Below, in pieces: positions 45,603 to 56,626 of a stretch of 64,000 bases of DNA (position 1 is its first letter; each line of letters starts with the position of its first letter). This DNA is from Mycobacterium sp. ACS1612. Its GTDB lineage: Bacteria; Actinomycetota; Actinomycetes; Mycobacteriales; Mycobacteriaceae. A program made the position numbers and the translations under genes. Under the pieces are notes generated by a model. That model did no database searches, had not been told where the DNA came from, and saw nothing but the letters and a program-made list of their open reading frames with translations. The stretch is taken from positions 105,870-169,869 of the forward strand of contig NZ_LZHZ01000019.1 in assembly GCF_001667505.1 (NCBI RefSeq), given 5' to 3'.

Positions 45603-45940
45603 GATCGCTCTGGCCCCGACTGGTGCTGGCCGCACTGGTCCTCGCGGCGGCCATACTGGCAGGCAGCGCCGTCGTCCACCCAGCGACCGCGTGCGCGGCG
45701 CCGGCGGGCAGTGCAGCTTCGTACGACGAATGCGTCGGCCGCGGGTCGAACAAGAGGCTGTGCTGCAGCCTGGCGGGCGGGGAATGGACCGAGACCAAGT
45801 ACTTCGACAAGGACGGCAAGTACCTCTACTCGAGTTGGGATTGCGCGGGCCTCGCCGCTGCGCGGCAGGTACGACCCGCGATGCAGCCAGGGGTCGTCAC
45901 CCAGACGTTCGAACCGGCACCGCCGCCCGACCTCGGCTGA
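45599..45940 (+). CDS. Small secreted cysteine protein with CC-GG-W motif (2)
   Basis: A 113-residue paralogue of the preceding protein: signal peptide LVLAALVLAAAILAGSAVV, then [22 protein letters not shown] and SSWDCAG, the same order of four cysteines. The start overlaps the preceding stop (ATGA), so the pair is co-translated and may form a heterodimer; inferred. The 3' end faces the RNase J gene. Confidence 0.7.
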   Translation: MRSLWPRLVLAALVLAAAILAGSAVVHPATACAAPAGSAASYDECVGRGSNKRLCCSLAGGEWTETKYFDKDGKYLYSSWDCAGLAAARQVRPAMQPGVVTQTFEPAPPPDLG

Positions 45941-45948
45941 GACTCCCG

Positions 45949-47624
45949 TCAGATCTCGATGACCGTCGGCACGATCATCGGCTGCCGGCGGTAGGTCTCG
46001 CCCACCCACTTGCCGACGACGCGGCGGACGGCCTGCGCGATCCGCGTGGTCTCGGTGATGCGCTCGGCGGCAAGGGTTTCCAGCTCGGCCTCCACCTTGC
46101 GGGCCACCGGTTCCAGGGCCTTCGGATCTTCTGAGAAGCCCCGCGAATGCAAATGCGCGGGTGCGGCGGGTTTGCCGGTGCCGCGGCGGACCACCACCGT
46201 CACCGCGATGAAACCCGACGACAGCACGAGGCGCTCACCCAGCGTCGCGTCGCCGACGTCACCGGTGATCAACCCGTCGACGAACATCTTGCCGGTGGGC
46301 ACCGCACCCGCGATCGACGCTCTGCCCGCCACCAGGTCGACGCTGACGCCGTTCTCCGCCAACATGATCGACTGCTGATCGACACCCGTTCGCTCGGCCA
46401 GTTTGGCGTTCGCGCGCAGCATCCGCCACGTCCCGTGCACCGGCATCACGTTGCGTGGGCGCACCGCGTTGTACAGGAACAGCAGCTCACCCGCGTAGGC
46501 GTGGCCCGAAACATGCACTCGCACTTGGGCGTTGGTGACGACTCGGACGCCGATCTTGGCCAACGCATCGAGGACGCCGAAGATCGCTTCCTCGTTGCCG
46601 GGAATCTGCGACGACGACATGATGATCAGGTCACCCGAGGTCAGGGTGATGCTGCGATGCTCGCCACGCGACATCCGCGACAACGCCGCCATCGGCTCAC
46701 CCTGTGTGCCGGTGGTGATCAGCGTGATCCGTTCGGGCGCCATCATTTCCGCGGCGCCGATGTCGATCACGTCGTCGGTGTCGACCTGGAGATAACCGAG
46801 TTCCCTGGCGATGCCCATGTTGCGCACCATCGACCGGCCCACGAACGACACCTTGCGGCCGAGCGCCACCGATGCGTCGATGATCTGCTGCACGCGAGCG
46901 ACGTTGGAGGCGAAGCACGCCACGATGACCCGGCCTTCGGCGCCGCGGATGAGCCGGTGCATGTTCGGCCCGATCTCGCTCTCCGAGGGGCCGACGCCGG
47001 GGATCTCGGAATTCGTTGAGTCGCAGAGGAATAGGTCTACCCCGGCGTCGCCCAGCCGCGACATGCCGGGCAGGTCGGTCGGCCGATCGTTCAGCGGCAG
47101 TTGGTCGAGCTTGATGTCGCCGGTGTGCAGCACGGTGCCCGCCCCGGTGTGTATCGCGATCGCCAGACAACCTGGAATCGAGTGGTTGACGTGGAAGTAC
47201 TCGCACTCGAACACGCCGTGCCGCGAACTCTGGCCCTCGTCCACTTCGACGAACACCGGCTTGATCCGGTGCTCGCGGCATTTCTCCGCGACCAGCGCGA
47301 GCGTGAACTTCGAGCCGACCACCGGAATGTCGGCACGCAGCTTGAGCAGGAACGGAATTGCGCCGATGTGGTCCTCGTGCGCATGGGTGAGCACCAGCGC
47401 TTCCACGTCGTCGAGGCGGTCCTCGACGTGGCGCAGGTCAGGCAGGATCAGGTCGACACCGGGCTCGTCGTGACCGGGGAACAGCACGCCGCAGTCGACG
47501 ATCAGCAGCCTGCCGAGGTGCTCGAAAACGGTCATGTTGCGGCCGATTTCGCTGATGCCGCCGAGTGCGGTCACCCGTAGACCGCCAGGAGCCAGGGGCC
47601 CCGGCGGCTTGAGTTCTTCGTTCA

Positions 47625-47625
<1 letters not shown>
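45949..47625 (-). CDS. rnj: Ribonuclease J
   Basis: A 558-residue metallo-beta-lactamase/beta-CASP ribonuclease for rRNA and mRNA processing. The metal site is LTHAHEDHIGAIPFLL with HTGDIKLDQ and later H-rich PVHGTWRML; the beta-CASP domain lies in the middle (VACFASNVARVQQI). It matches Rv2752c. Its GTG start shares one base with the dapA stop. Confidence 0.95.
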
Positions 47626-48566
<941 letters not shown>

Positions 48567-48590
48567 CTATATACGCCCGACCCGCGCACG

Positions 48591-48740
48591 CCTCCGTGGC
48601 TCAGGTCTGGCCAGCTCCGGCTACGCCTCCGTGGCTCAGGTCTGGCCAGCTCCGGCTACGCCTCCGTGGCTCAGGTCTGGCCAGCTCCGGCTACGCCTCC
48701 GTGGCTCAGGCCTGGCCAGCTCCGGCTACGCCTCCGTGGC
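48591..48740. repeat. 35-bp direct tandem repeat (4 full copies plus a partial)
   Basis: Units begin at 48591, 48626, 48661, 48696 and 48731 with CCTCCGTGGC, then TCAGGTCTGGCCAGCTCCGG; the fourth has TCAGGCCTGG instead. The rightmost, partial unit lies inside thyX and includes its last codons, the stop at 48726-48728 being in the repeat. The array therefore looks like expansion of the thyX 3' end into the dapA promoter region. Confidence 0.92.
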
Positions 48741-49478
48741 TAGCGGACTTGTCGCCACTTCGCTCCCGTCCGCAAGCTCGGCGATCTCGAAGTCTGAGAA
48801 CACCTGCGGCGCGACGTCGATCAGCTGCCGCAGGCATTCGATCGCCAACCGACGAATCTCCACATCGGCGTGCTCGCTAGCCCGCATCGCGATGAAATGT
48901 CGCCATGCCCGGTAGTTCCCGGTCACCACGATGCGCGTCTCGGTCGCGTTGGGCAGCACCGCACGCGCGGCCTGTCGAGCCTGTTTGCGCCGCAGCACCG
49001 CGTTCGGCTGATCGGCGAACTTGGCCTCCAACTTGGCCAGCAGTTCGGTATAGGTGGCGCGGCTGGTGTCCGCGGCGGCCTTGAAGATGCTCTGCAGTTC
49101 CTCGTCGTCCTCCATACCCGGCGGCACGACGACCTGCGCGTCGTGTTCGGGCACGAACCGCTGCGACAGCTGCGAATACGAGAAATGCCGGTGCCGGATC
49201 AGCTCATGTGTGCACGACCGTGAGACGCCGGTGATGTAGAAGGTCACCGATGCGTGCTCGAGCACCGAAAAGTGGCCGACGTCGATGATGTGCCGCAGGT
49301 AAGCCGCGTTGGTCGCGGTCTTCGGATTGGGCTTCGACCAGCTCTGGTAGCAGGCCCGCCCGGCGAACTCGACCAGCGCCGGGCCGCCGTCGGCGTCCGT
49401 GCTCCATGGCACGTCCGGCGGCACCAAGAAGTCGGTCTTGGCGATCAGCTGCACGCGCAGCGGCGCGGTCTCGGCCAC
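48726..49478 (-). CDS. thyX: Flavin-dependent thymidylate synthase
   Basis: A 250-residue FAD enzyme that makes dTMP using methylene-THF and NADPH. The ThyX signature is [13 protein letters not shown] (about residues 95-107). The GTG at 49478 gives [17 protein letters not shown], the same start and length as the M. tuberculosis protein; an upstream in-frame start adds ten unlike residues. It is the second thymidylate synthase here (see thyA). Its last codons are inside a tandem repeat. Confidence 0.96.
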   Translation of the reverse strand: MAETAPLRVQLIAKTDFLVPPDVPWSTDADGGPALVEFAGRACYQSWSKPNPKTATNAAYLRHIIDVGHFSVLEHASVTFYITGVSRSCTHELIRHRHFSYSQLSQRFVPEHDAQVVVPPGMEDDEELQSIFKAAADTSRATYTELLAKLEAKFADQPNAVLRRKQARQAARAVLPNATETRIVVTGNYRAWRHFIAMRASEHADVEIRRLAIECLRQLIDVAPQVFSDFEIAELADGSEVATSPLATEA

Positions 49479-49572
49479 GAGCACACAGTATCCGGCGTCA
49501 ATGCGCACCGGCGACGCCCGTCACCTGCTACGTTGGCGCGGTCGAGGTACTCCAACCGTTAGCTGGAGATTC

Positions 49573-50517
49573 ATGGTCGGCATCCACTTTCTGCGTGAGG
49601 CGTCCTCCTGCGACTTGTGGATCCAGTTCGACTTCTCCCAGGCCGCGAGCAACTACTCCGGGCTCGCCGGGGTGTTGGCCGGCTTCGCGTTCTTGGCCAT
49701 CATGCTCGTGTTGAACCGCCAGCACCGGCGGGACGGAGCGATCGACGCCGCGATCGAGCACCGTCAGGACAACCGCTTCCTCACGGCGTTGGGCAGCGCC
49801 TGCGTCGGCCTGATCACCGCGGCGACCCTGTTCTCGTTGCTATCGGGTGAAGAGGGGTGCGCGCTCATCAGCGGTCGGGCGTTGTCGAAGGAAGTGCTCG
49901 CCGGGGTGGCCTTCCATTTCTCGGTCTACACACTGCTTTTCGGTGCGGTGCAACTGATTTCAGCGGCGACACTGGGTGTGCACTTCCGCTTCATCGTCGC
50001 GGTGCTCGCGCCGCCCGTCGTGGTCTCCTTCATCGTCGCCAGCCTGGACGAGCTCGCGCTGTCGTTGGCCAACCCGCCGCAGCAGCCGGTCGGACCGCAC
50101 GAATCGCTGGCCCCGGGCTGGACCGACGCCAGCGCGTCGCTGTGGAACTTCGCGCACAACGTGATGACGTGGTTGATACCGACGGTGTTCGCGCTCTGCC
50201 TGGCGATGTGGCTGGCCGGCTTCCGCTGGCGTCGGGCCACCGAGCCGCCGCATGGCCTGAACGCCACCATGACCAGGGTGGTGTCGACGGCGTTGACCTA
50301 CCTGCCCTACGCCAGCCTCGCGCTTGTTGCCTACGCGGTGTGGCGGACGGCCATGCTGGGCCGACTCTCCGTCGGCGCCCACATCGGTGCCAACCAGGCC
50401 AAGGTGCTCGTGCTGGTCTGCACGCTCGTGGTGGTGCTGCAAAGCGCCAGCCTGTCGTTCTCGCGTGGTGACGATCGCCCGCCCGCGTTCGAAGGCGACG
50501 ACGGCGTCACTCGGTGA
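49573..50517 (+). CDS. Polytopic membrane protein of unknown function
   Basis: A 314-residue protein with about six membrane helices, for example LAGVLAGFAFLAIMLVLNR, FLTALGSACVGLITAATL, FIVAVLAPPVVVSFIVASL and VLVLVCTLVVVLQSASLSF. The ATG at 49573 has GGAGATT before it. It is divergent from thyX and its 3' end overlaps that of the GntR gene by 11 bases. No family recognised. Confidence 0.72.
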   Translation: MVGIHFLREASSCDLWIQFDFSQAASNYSGLAGVLAGFAFLAIMLVLNRQHRRDGAIDAAIEHRQDNRFLTALGSACVGLITAATLFSLLSGEEGCALISGRALSKEVLAGVAFHFSVYTLLFGAVQLISAATLGVHFRFIVAVLAPPVVVSFIVASLDELALSLANPPQQPVGPHESLAPGWTDASASLWNFAHNVMTWLIPTVFALCLAMWLAGFRWRRATEPPHGLNATMTRVVSTALTYLPYASLALVAYAVWRTAMLGRLSVGAHIGANQAKVLVLVCTLVVVLQSASLSFSRGDDRPPAFEGDDGVTR

Positions 50518-51286
50518 GCACGCCTGCGCGGTGCATCGCGGTGGTGATGAGCTCGAAGTCGATCGCGCCGTGATGACGCGCCAGATGCTCGGCGTCGTCA
50601 CCGCGGCCGTCGGCGATCGCCTGCACCAATTGCTCGTGCTCCCGTAGCGCGCGTAATTCCATGGCGCGCATGGTCGTTGGCTCGCCCCACGGGTGTGCGG
50701 GTGAACCGATGCTGACGGTGGCTTTCAGATCGAGCAACAGCTGTTTGAGGACGTCGTTGTGGGCGGCATCCATGATCGCGAGATGAAATCGGCTGTCGGC
50801 TTGCTGTGCGGCAAGCCCGCTGTCGGCGCTCCGGTAGGCCTCGAACCGGGTGCGCAGCACCAACATGTCGTGCTCGGAGCGGGACTCCGCTGCGGCGCGG
50901 CAGACGGTGCCCTGCAGACGGCATATCGCATCGCAACGGTCACGCAGATCATCGAGTCGGTCGCGCAGGGTGCGGCCCACCGCGTCGGTCGACGACTCCG
51001 GCCACTGGTCGAGCACATACGACCCGCCGCCGCGGCCGCGCCGGGTCTCGATGAGGCCGCGGTCCAGCAACCGCGCCAGCGCGGCCCGCACCGTCATTCG
51101 GCCCACCCCCAGCGACGCGGCGAGGTCCCTTTCCACCGGTAGCCGCGCGCCGGGCAGATACTCACCGATCGCGATCGCGGTGATCAGTCGGTCGGTGATC
51201 TCGTCGACCCGGGATGAGCTGTCCAGCTGCTGCTGGAGCAAACCCGGCAGTCCTGGTCCCCCAGAGGGTGCACCGGTGTGCGCCAT
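50507..51286 (-). CDS. GntR/FadR-family transcriptional regulator
   Basis: A 259-residue regulator with an N-terminal winged helix (GARLPVERDLAASLGVGRMTV and ALARLLDRGLIETRRGRGGG) and a C-terminal helical FCD ligand domain (FHLAIMDAAHNDVLKQLLLD, EHEQLVQAIADGRGDDAEHL), whose metal/effector His residues are visible. It is divergent from a peptidase-permease pair and likely controls it in response to an amino acid or peptide-derived ligand; inferred from context. Confidence 0.88.
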   Translation of the reverse strand: MAHTGAPSGGPGLPGLLQQQLDSSSRVDEITDRLITAIAIGEYLPGARLPVERDLAASLGVGRMTVRAALARLLDRGLIETRRGRGGGSYVLDQWPESSTDAVGRTLRDRLDDLRDRCDAICRLQGTVCRAAAESRSEHDMLVLRTRFEAYRSADSGLAAQQADSRFHLAIMDAAHNDVLKQLLLDLKATVSIGSPAHPWGEPTTMRAMELRALREHEQLVQAIADGRGDDAEHLARHHGAIDFELITTAMHRAGVLTE

Positions 51287-51311
51287 GCCTGAATGTTAAA
51301 TCTCGATCAAT

Positions 51312-51328
51312 GGTCTTGTCATGAGACC
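51312..51328. promoter_or_regulatory. Candidate GntR operator
   Basis: GGTCT-N7-AGACC, an inverted repeat in the 53-base space between the GntR gene and the divergent hydrolase. Its position suits autoregulation and control of both promoters. No binding data; a short palindrome could arise by chance. Confidence 0.45.
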
Positions 51329-51339
51329 TTTACGGGTCC

Positions 51340-52275
51340 ATGCTGAGCGCCATGACTCCCACGACCAGGACGGTGCCGTTCCGCGACCATGAGACCTGGG
51401 TGCAGATCACCGCACCCGACGATGCGCGCGAGGGCGCCCTGCCCCTGTTTGTGCTGCACGGCGGGCCGGGAATGGCGCACAACTACGTGCGCATCATTGC
51501 CGGCCTCGCCGCGGAGACCGGGCGGACGGTCATTCACTACGACCAGATCGGCTGCGGTAAGAGCAGCCACCTCCCGGACGCGCCCGCCGACTTCTGGACC
51601 CCTGACCTGTTCGTCGAGGAGTTCCACGCCGTGCGCACCGCGCTGGGCATCGACGAGTACCACGTGCTCGGCCAGTCATGGGGCGGCATGCTGGGCGCCG
51701 AGATCGCGGTCCGCCAACCGCATGGGCTCGCCTCGCTGGCGATCTGCAATTCGCCCGCGTCGATGGAGCTGTGGATGGCGGGCTGCGCGCAGTTGCGGGC
51801 CCAGTTGCCGCCCGAGACCCAGGCCGCGCTGACTCGCCACGAGGAGGCCGGCACCTACAGCGATCCGGAGTACGTACAGGCCACCAACGAGTTCTATCTG
51901 CGCCACCTGTGCCGCGTCGACCCGATGCCGCAAGACCTCGTCGACACGATCACCCAGATGGAGGCCGAGCCGACGGTCTACCACACCATGAACGGGCCCA
52001 ACGAGTTCTACGTGCTCGGCACCCTGCGCGGTTGGACCATCATCGACCGGCTGCCGCAGATCACCGCGCCGACGCTGGTGATCGCAGGAGAATTCGACGA
52101 GGCGGTGCCCGCCGCGTGGCAGCCCTACGCCGAGCTCATCCCCGACGCGCGCAGCCACGTGTTCCCCGACACCAGCCACTGCTCGCACCTCGAGAAGCCC
52201 GAAGAGTTCCGCGCCGTCGTCGGCGACTTTTTGGCCAGTCACGACGCCGCCCGCGACGCCTCGGCCCGCATCTAA
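51340..52275 (+). CDS. Proline iminopeptidase-family alpha/beta hydrolase
   Basis: A 311-residue serine peptidase of the proline-specific type. LFVLHGGPGMAHNY is the HGGPG motif of proline iminopeptidases, GQSWGGMLGAE is the nucleophile elbow, and GEFDEAVP and DTSHCSHLEKP hold the acid and histidine. Translation may start at 51340 or at 51352 (both ATG). It is followed 37 bases later by an amino-acid permease, suggesting uptake and breakdown of a small peptide or amide. Confidence 0.88.
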   Translation: MLSAMTPTTRTVPFRDHETWVQITAPDDAREGALPLFVLHGGPGMAHNYVRIIAGLAAETGRTVIHYDQIGCGKSSHLPDAPADFWTPDLFVEEFHAVRTALGIDEYHVLGQSWGGMLGAEIAVRQPHGLASLAICNSPASMELWMAGCAQLRAQLPPETQAALTRHEEAGTYSDPEYVQATNEFYLRHLCRVDPMPQDLVDTITQMEAEPTVYHTMNGPNEFYVLGTLRGWTIIDRLPQITAPTLVIAGEFDEAVPAAWQPYAELIPDARSHVFPDTSHCSHLEKPEEFRAVVGDFLASHDAARDASARI

Positions 52276-52312
52276 CTCAGCCCACCCACTCACACCTTCG
52301 GATAGGACGGTC

Positions 52313-53722
52313 ATGGCCGATCAGCGCACGCTCGAATCCTTCGGCTACAAGCAGGAATTGCACCGATCGGTCTCGACCTTCGATCTGCTGGTGTACGGGC
52401 TGGTGTTCATGGTGCCGATCGCGCCGTGGACGATTTTCGGCGTCGTCTACAACAGCGCGAAAGGCATGGTGCCGCTGGTCTATCTGATCGGCCTGGTGGC
52501 GATGGTGTTCACCGCGCTGGCCTACGCGCAGATGGCCAAGTCGTTCCCGTTAGCGGGCTCGGTGTTCGCCTACGTGGGCCGCGGAATCCATTCGGGCGTC
52601 GGCTTTTTCGCGGGGTGGGCGATTCTGCTGGACTATCTACTGGTCCCGACGCTGCTGTACGTGCTGGCGGCCGAATCGATGATCGGCCTGTTCCCGGGAA
52701 CCCCTCGGTGGGTATGGGCACTGCTGTTCGTCGCCGTGAACACCGTGATCAACCTGCTCGGCGTCGATTCCCTGAAGATGGCCAACCGCGTGTTTCTGGC
52801 ACTCGAACTGGTCTTCCTCGCGATCTTCGTCGTCATCGCGGTGCGCGCCATCAGCGGTGACCGGTTGCCCGATGTGCACTGGAGCACCACACCGATCTGG
52901 AATCCCGAAACCGTCAGCGCGCCACTACTCGCGGCGGCGTTGTCGATCGCGGTGCTGAGTTTCCTTGGCTTCGACGGCATTTCGACACTGGCGGAGGAAT
53001 CCACCGGCGACCGCAACCCGGCGGGCAAGGCGATGGTCGGCGCACTGTTCATCGTGGCGTTCTTGTTCATCGGTCAGACGTGGCTGGCCAGCCTGCTGGC
53101 CGGCGGGCGGTCGTCGTTCAGCGACGACGAAGCGGGCAATGCGTTCTTCAAACTGGTCGAGGCGGCGTCGAGCACCGGATGGATGAACGCCTTCTTCGTC
53201 GTCAACGTGCTCGCCGTCGGTTTCGCCAACGCGATGGCCGCGCAGGCGGCGACCAGTCGACTGCTGTACTCGATGAGCCGCGACCGGCAATTGCCCAGCT
53301 TCTTGTCGAAGGTGAGCGCACGTCAGGTGCCGATGGCCGCCATCCTGTTGGTCAGCGCCATCAGCGTGGTGCTGGTGCTGTTCTTCGTCGGGCAGATCGC
53401 GCTGATCTCGTCGCTGGTGAACTTCGGTGCGCTGTTTGCCTTCTGCCTGCTGCACGTGTCAGTCGTCTGGTACTACATCGGACGCAAGAAGTCGAAGAAC
53501 TACCTGCTGCACCTGGTGGTTCCGACACTCGGCTTCCTGATCATCGGATATGTGCTGTTCAACGCCGACTACCTCGCCAAGGTCGGCGGGCTGGTCTGGC
53601 TGTGCGTCGGCGCGGGAGTGTTCATCGTGAACAAGGTGCGCGGTCGCGGCGTGCCGGAGTTCAGCGGAGAGTCGGCTGTGCCCGGCGAGGGACAACCGAA
53701 CGCCGAAGGCGCACTGCGATGA
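52313..53722 (+). CDS. APC-superfamily amino acid permease
   Basis: A 469-residue transporter with about 12 membrane helices. The N-terminal LVYGLVFMVPIAPWTIFGVV and AYAQMAKSFPLAGSVFAYVG are typical APC motifs, and FLGFDGISTLAEES follows the sixth helix. It probably shares the operon with the upstream peptidase. The substrate is unknown. A hairpin lies about 90 bases after the stop. Confidence 0.9.
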   Translation: MADQRTLESFGYKQELHRSVSTFDLLVYGLVFMVPIAPWTIFGVVYNSAKGMVPLVYLIGLVAMVFTALAYAQMAKSFPLAGSVFAYVGRGIHSGVGFFAGWAILLDYLLVPTLLYVLAAESMIGLFPGTPRWVWALLFVAVNTVINLLGVDSLKMANRVFLALELVFLAIFVVIAVRAISGDRLPDVHWSTTPIWNPETVSAPLLAAALSIAVLSFLGFDGISTLAEESTGDRNPAGKAMVGALFIVAFLFIGQTWLASLLAGGRSSFSDDEAGNAFFKLVEAASSTGWMNAFFVVNVLAVGFANAMAAQAATSRLLYSMSRDRQLPSFLSKVSARQVPMAAILLVSAISVVLVLFFVGQIALISSLVNFGALFAFCLLHVSVVWYYIGRKKSKNYLLHLVVPTLGFLIIGYVLFNADYLAKVGGLVWLCVGAGVFIVNKVRGRGVPEFSGESAVPGEGQPNAEGALR

Positions 53723-53812
53723 GCCGGTCCGGCCCGGCCGGGCCGTCGGTTGTCCACATTGCGACACATTCGCTTCGCTGTGCGGCTGTTTTTGCGTTAG
53801 CAGGATATTGAG

Positions 53813-53827
53813 CGCTGCTTGGCAGCG
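53813..53827. terminator. Small hairpin after the permease gene
   Basis: CGCTGC-TTG-GCAGCG can form a six-pair stem with a three-base loop, about 90 bases past the permease stop. No T run follows directly, so termination would be weak; offered only as a candidate. Confidence 0.3.
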
Positions 53828-53843
53828 ACTTCTCAACACCCTT

Positions 53844-53853
53844 TTGTATACAA
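53844..53853. promoter_or_regulatory. Perfect 10-bp palindrome, GntR-like operator
   Basis: TTGTATACAA lies 107 bases before the start of the methyltransferase gene, in the A/T-richer part of the spacer. This sequence is the typical core of FadR/GntR-family operators. It may bind the regulator encoded at 50507-51286 or another GntR protein; no direct evidence. Confidence 0.5.
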
Positions 53854-53960
53854 CGGTCTACCCGGCATTCGATGTATTTCGGTTGACCGGGTACCGTCGG
53901 CCGGAGTGTTGAAAAAACTGACACTGGACCGACCTCCACCGACATGCAGAGGGACTCACA

Positions 53961-54902
53961 GTGGCAGAAAGGTCAACCGAAACGCGCGGTTCAAGCGCAA
54001 TCCAGGGCAGCCGGCCAACCCCGAGAACGCGCGGGTCCAACGCCGACGACATCCAGTCTCATTACGACCTGTCGAACGAATTCTTCCGGCTCTGGCAAGA
54101 CGCGAACCAGGTCTACAGTTGCGCGTACTTCGAACGCGACGACATGACGTTGGACGAGGCGCAGATCGCCAAGATCGATCTTGCCCTCGGCAAGCTGGAC
54201 CTCCGGCCGGGAATGACCTTGCTGGACATCGGCTGTGGCTGGGGTGCCGCGATGATGCGGGCTGTCGAGAAATACGACGTCAACGTCATCGGCCTGACGT
54301 TGTCGCACAATCAGATGGCGCACATCACCGACAATTTGTTCGCGAAGTCAAATAGTCGGCGGCGCATGGAAGTACGGCTGCAATCGTGGGAGGAATGGGA
54401 CGGTCGAGTCGACCGAATCGTCTCGATCGGCGCATTCGAACACTTCGGATTCGACAAGTACGAGCACTTCTTCAGGCGCACATTCGACTCACTACCCGAC
54501 GGCGGCAAGATGCTGCTGCACACGATCGTCATTCCCAGCGACGAAGAGATCGAAGAACGTCAGTTCACGATGACGATGTCGCTGTTGCGCTTCATCAAGT
54601 TCATCATGGACGAGATTTTTCCCGGCGGGCGGCTTCCACAGGTTCAGCAGGTGCGCGACCATGCCACCCGGGCAGGTTTCGACGTCACACGCGTGCAAGC
54701 GCTTCGCCCGCACTATGCACGCACTCTCGACATCTGGGCCGCGAAACTCGAGGCCAACAGGGACGAGGCCATCGCACTTACCTCCGACGCGGTCTACCAG
54801 CGATACATGAAGTACCTGACCGGCTGCGCCGATCTGTTTCGCACCGGCAGAACCGACGTGTGTCAATTCACCTGTGAGAAAGGCAGTCTCACAGCCGGTT
54901 GA
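53961..54902 (+). CDS. Cyclopropane-fatty-acid/mycolic acid methyltransferase family protein
   Basis: A 313-residue SAM-dependent methyltransferase of the CmaA/MmaA/PcaA/UmaA family that modifies mycolic acid double bonds. [18 protein letters not shown] and [17 protein letters not shown] are family hallmarks, the SAM site is [17 protein letters not shown], and [15 protein letters not shown] follows. The N-terminal 25 residues are a basic low-complexity extension. It starts with GTG at 53961. The exact family member cannot be assigned. Confidence 0.9.
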   Translation: MAERSTETRGSSAIQGSRPTPRTRGSNADDIQSHYDLSNEFFRLWQDANQVYSCAYFERDDMTLDEAQIAKIDLALGKLDLRPGMTLLDIGCGWGAAMMRAVEKYDVNVIGLTLSHNQMAHITDNLFAKSNSRRRMEVRLQSWEEWDGRVDRIVSIGAFEHFGFDKYEHFFRRTFDSLPDGGKMLLHTIVIPSDEEIEERQFTMTMSLLRFIKFIMDEIFPGGRLPQVQQVRDHATRAGFDVTRVQALRPHYARTLDIWAAKLEANRDEAIALTSDAVYQRYMKYLTGCADLFRTGRTDVCQFTCEKGSLTAG

Positions 54903-56109
54903 CGGCCGCCCGTAGCTGCTTGGACAGGTCGCCGTTGGCGGCGACCTGGACGTCGGACAGCTCCAGCCAGGACGCCATCGTCTGCAGTTCCGCAGCCAGC
55001 GCATCTGCCACCCGCGACTTGTCCTTGTCGGGTTCGGCGAACGCGCCGACGACGTGCAGCGCGCCGCGGGCGCGCTCGGCCTTCAGGTCGACACGACCGA
55101 CGAGTTCACCGTCGAGCAGAAACGGCCAGACGTAGTAACCGAATTGGCGTTTCGGTGCGGGCACGTAGATCTCGATGCGGTAGTGGAAACCGAAGAGCCG
55201 CTCGACCCTCGGCCGGAAGAAGATCAGCGGGTCGAACGGGCACAACAGCGCGGTTCCGCGGTCTCGCCGCGGAACCGCCTGCCCCGCAGGCAGATACGCC
55301 GGGGCGGTCCAGCCGGCGACCTCGACCTCTTCGAGAGCACCGTCCGCGACGAGTTTGGCGATCGCCGGTTTGGACAGCTTGGGCGACAGTCGGAAGTAGT
55401 CGCGGATATCGGTTTCGGTGCCCACACCCAACGCTGTGGCGGCCCTCATCGTGAGTTCACGCACCGCCTGCTCGTCGTCGACCTGGCGGGCCACCACCTC
55501 CGGCGGCAGCACGTTCTCCACCAGGTCGTAGTAGCGAGCGAAGCCGACGCGCGTCTCCGTGGTCAGCACGCCCGCGGCGAACAGCGCCTCGGTCACCCAT
55601 TTGGTGTCGCTGCGGTCCCACCACGGCCCCTTGCGTCCGCGTTGCGCGGCGCCGAGGTGGGCCTCGATCTGTCCGGCGGTCGACGGCCCGATCTCCTTCA
55701 CCGCCGCGATGACGTCCTCGACGAGCTTCGGGTTGTCTTTGACGACGTGGGTGCCCCAGCGGCCGTGGGTGTATTCGCGCATCCGCCAGCGCAGCAGCGG
55801 CCAGTCGTCGACCGCCATCAGCGCGGCCTCGTGCGCCCAGTACTCGACCAGCAGCCGCGGTGCCCGCGCCGTATGGCTCCAGGCCGCCCGGTCGAGCACC
55901 GTGCGGTCGTAGGGCCCGAGCCTGCTGAACACCGGCGCATAGTGGGCACGCACCGCCACCGACACCGAGTCCAATTGCAGCACCTGGATTCGCGAGATGA
56001 GCCGCCGCAGGTGCGCGCGGGTGACGGGCCCGCGCGGCTTGGGCTCGGTGAAGCCTTGCGCGGCGACGGCGATACGGCGCGCCTGGGCGGCCGTCAGTCT
56101 TGTCGGCAC
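54889..56109 (-). CDS. Winged-helix DNA-binding/AlkX (YcaQ)-like protein
   Basis: A 406-residue member of the HTH_42 family, which includes YcaQ/AlkZ DNA glycosylases. [18 protein letters not shown] carries the Gln and Asp of the family active-site segment and [20 protein letters not shown] with [19 protein letters not shown] is its C-terminal signature. Its 3' end overlaps the methyltransferase gene by 14 bases. Whether it is a glycosylase for crosslinks or alkylated bases is inferred from the family. Confidence 0.88.
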   Translation of the reverse strand: MPTRLTAAQARRIAVAAQGFTEPKPRGPVTRAHLRRLISRIQVLQLDSVSVAVRAHYAPVFSRLGPYDRTVLDRAAWSHTARAPRLLVEYWAHEAALMAVDDWPLLRWRMREYTHGRWGTHVVKDNPKLVEDVIAAVKEIGPSTAGQIEAHLGAAQRGRKGPWWDRSDTKWVTEALFAAGVLTTETRVGFARYYDLVENVLPPEVVARQVDDEQAVRELTMRAATALGVGTETDIRDYFRLSPKLSKPAIAKLVADGALEEVEVAGWTAPAYLPAGQAVPRRDRGTALLCPFDPLIFFRPRVERLFGFHYRIEIYVPAPKRQFGYYVWPFLLDGELVGRVDLKAERARGALHVVGAFAEPDKDKSRVADALAAELQTMASWLELSDVQVAANGDLSKQLRAAVNRL

Positions 56110-56143
56110 CTGGTCATCCTGCAGTACGCCACCGACAACCTGT

Positions 56144-56626
56144 CTAGCGGCGGTAGCTGTGGTACCGGTAGCGCAGCCCCGAGGCGCTGGTGAGCCACTC
56201 CCCGCTGGTGCCGATCCAGGTCTCGTCGAGCACCGGCGCCACCGCGTCGGCGTCCCGGCGCGGCAGGTCGATCTCCACCTCGGTGACCTCGCACCGGTTC
56301 GCGGTAGGCAGCGCCAGCGCGTAGATCTGCGCGCCGCCGATCACCCAGACCTCGTCGTCGCCCAGCGCGCCGTCCAGCGTCTGCACCACCTGCGCGCCGT
56401 CGGCGGCGTAGTCGGCCTGCCGGGTGACGACGAGGTTGCGCCGCCCCGGCAGCGGGCGCACCTTCGCGGGCAGCGATTCCCACGTCAGCCGTCCCATCAC
56501 CACGGTGTGGCTCATGGTCAGTTCCTTGAACCGGGCCTGATCTTCTGGCAGCCGCCACGGAATGCCGCCGTCACGGCCGATCACACCCGAGGTCGACTGG
56601 GCCCAGATCAGCCCGAGGGTCGTCAT
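56144..56626 (-). CDS. folA: Dihydrofolate reductase
   Basis: A 160-residue enzyme reducing dihydrofolate, regenerated after ThyA action. [21 protein letters not shown] is the N-terminal substrate loop, [12 protein letters not shown] carries the active-site acid and [11 protein letters not shown] and [10 protein letters not shown] the NADPH site. The ATG at 56626 overlaps the thyA stop, so thyA-folA is an operon (Rv2764c-Rv2763c in M. tuberculosis). Confidence 0.96.
   Translation of the reverse strand: MTTLGLIWAQSTSGVIGRDGGIPWRLPEDQARFKELTMSHTVVMGRLTWESLPAKVRPLPGRRNLVVTRQADYAADGAQVVQTLDGALGDDEVWVIGGAQIYALALPTANRCEVTEVEIDLPRRDADAVAPVLDETWIGTSGEWLTSASGLRYRYHSYRR

Noticed and set aside
48591..48740. 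CRISPR array upstream of dapA
   Set aside because: The 35-bp units are directly contiguous with no spacers, so it is a simple tandem repeat.
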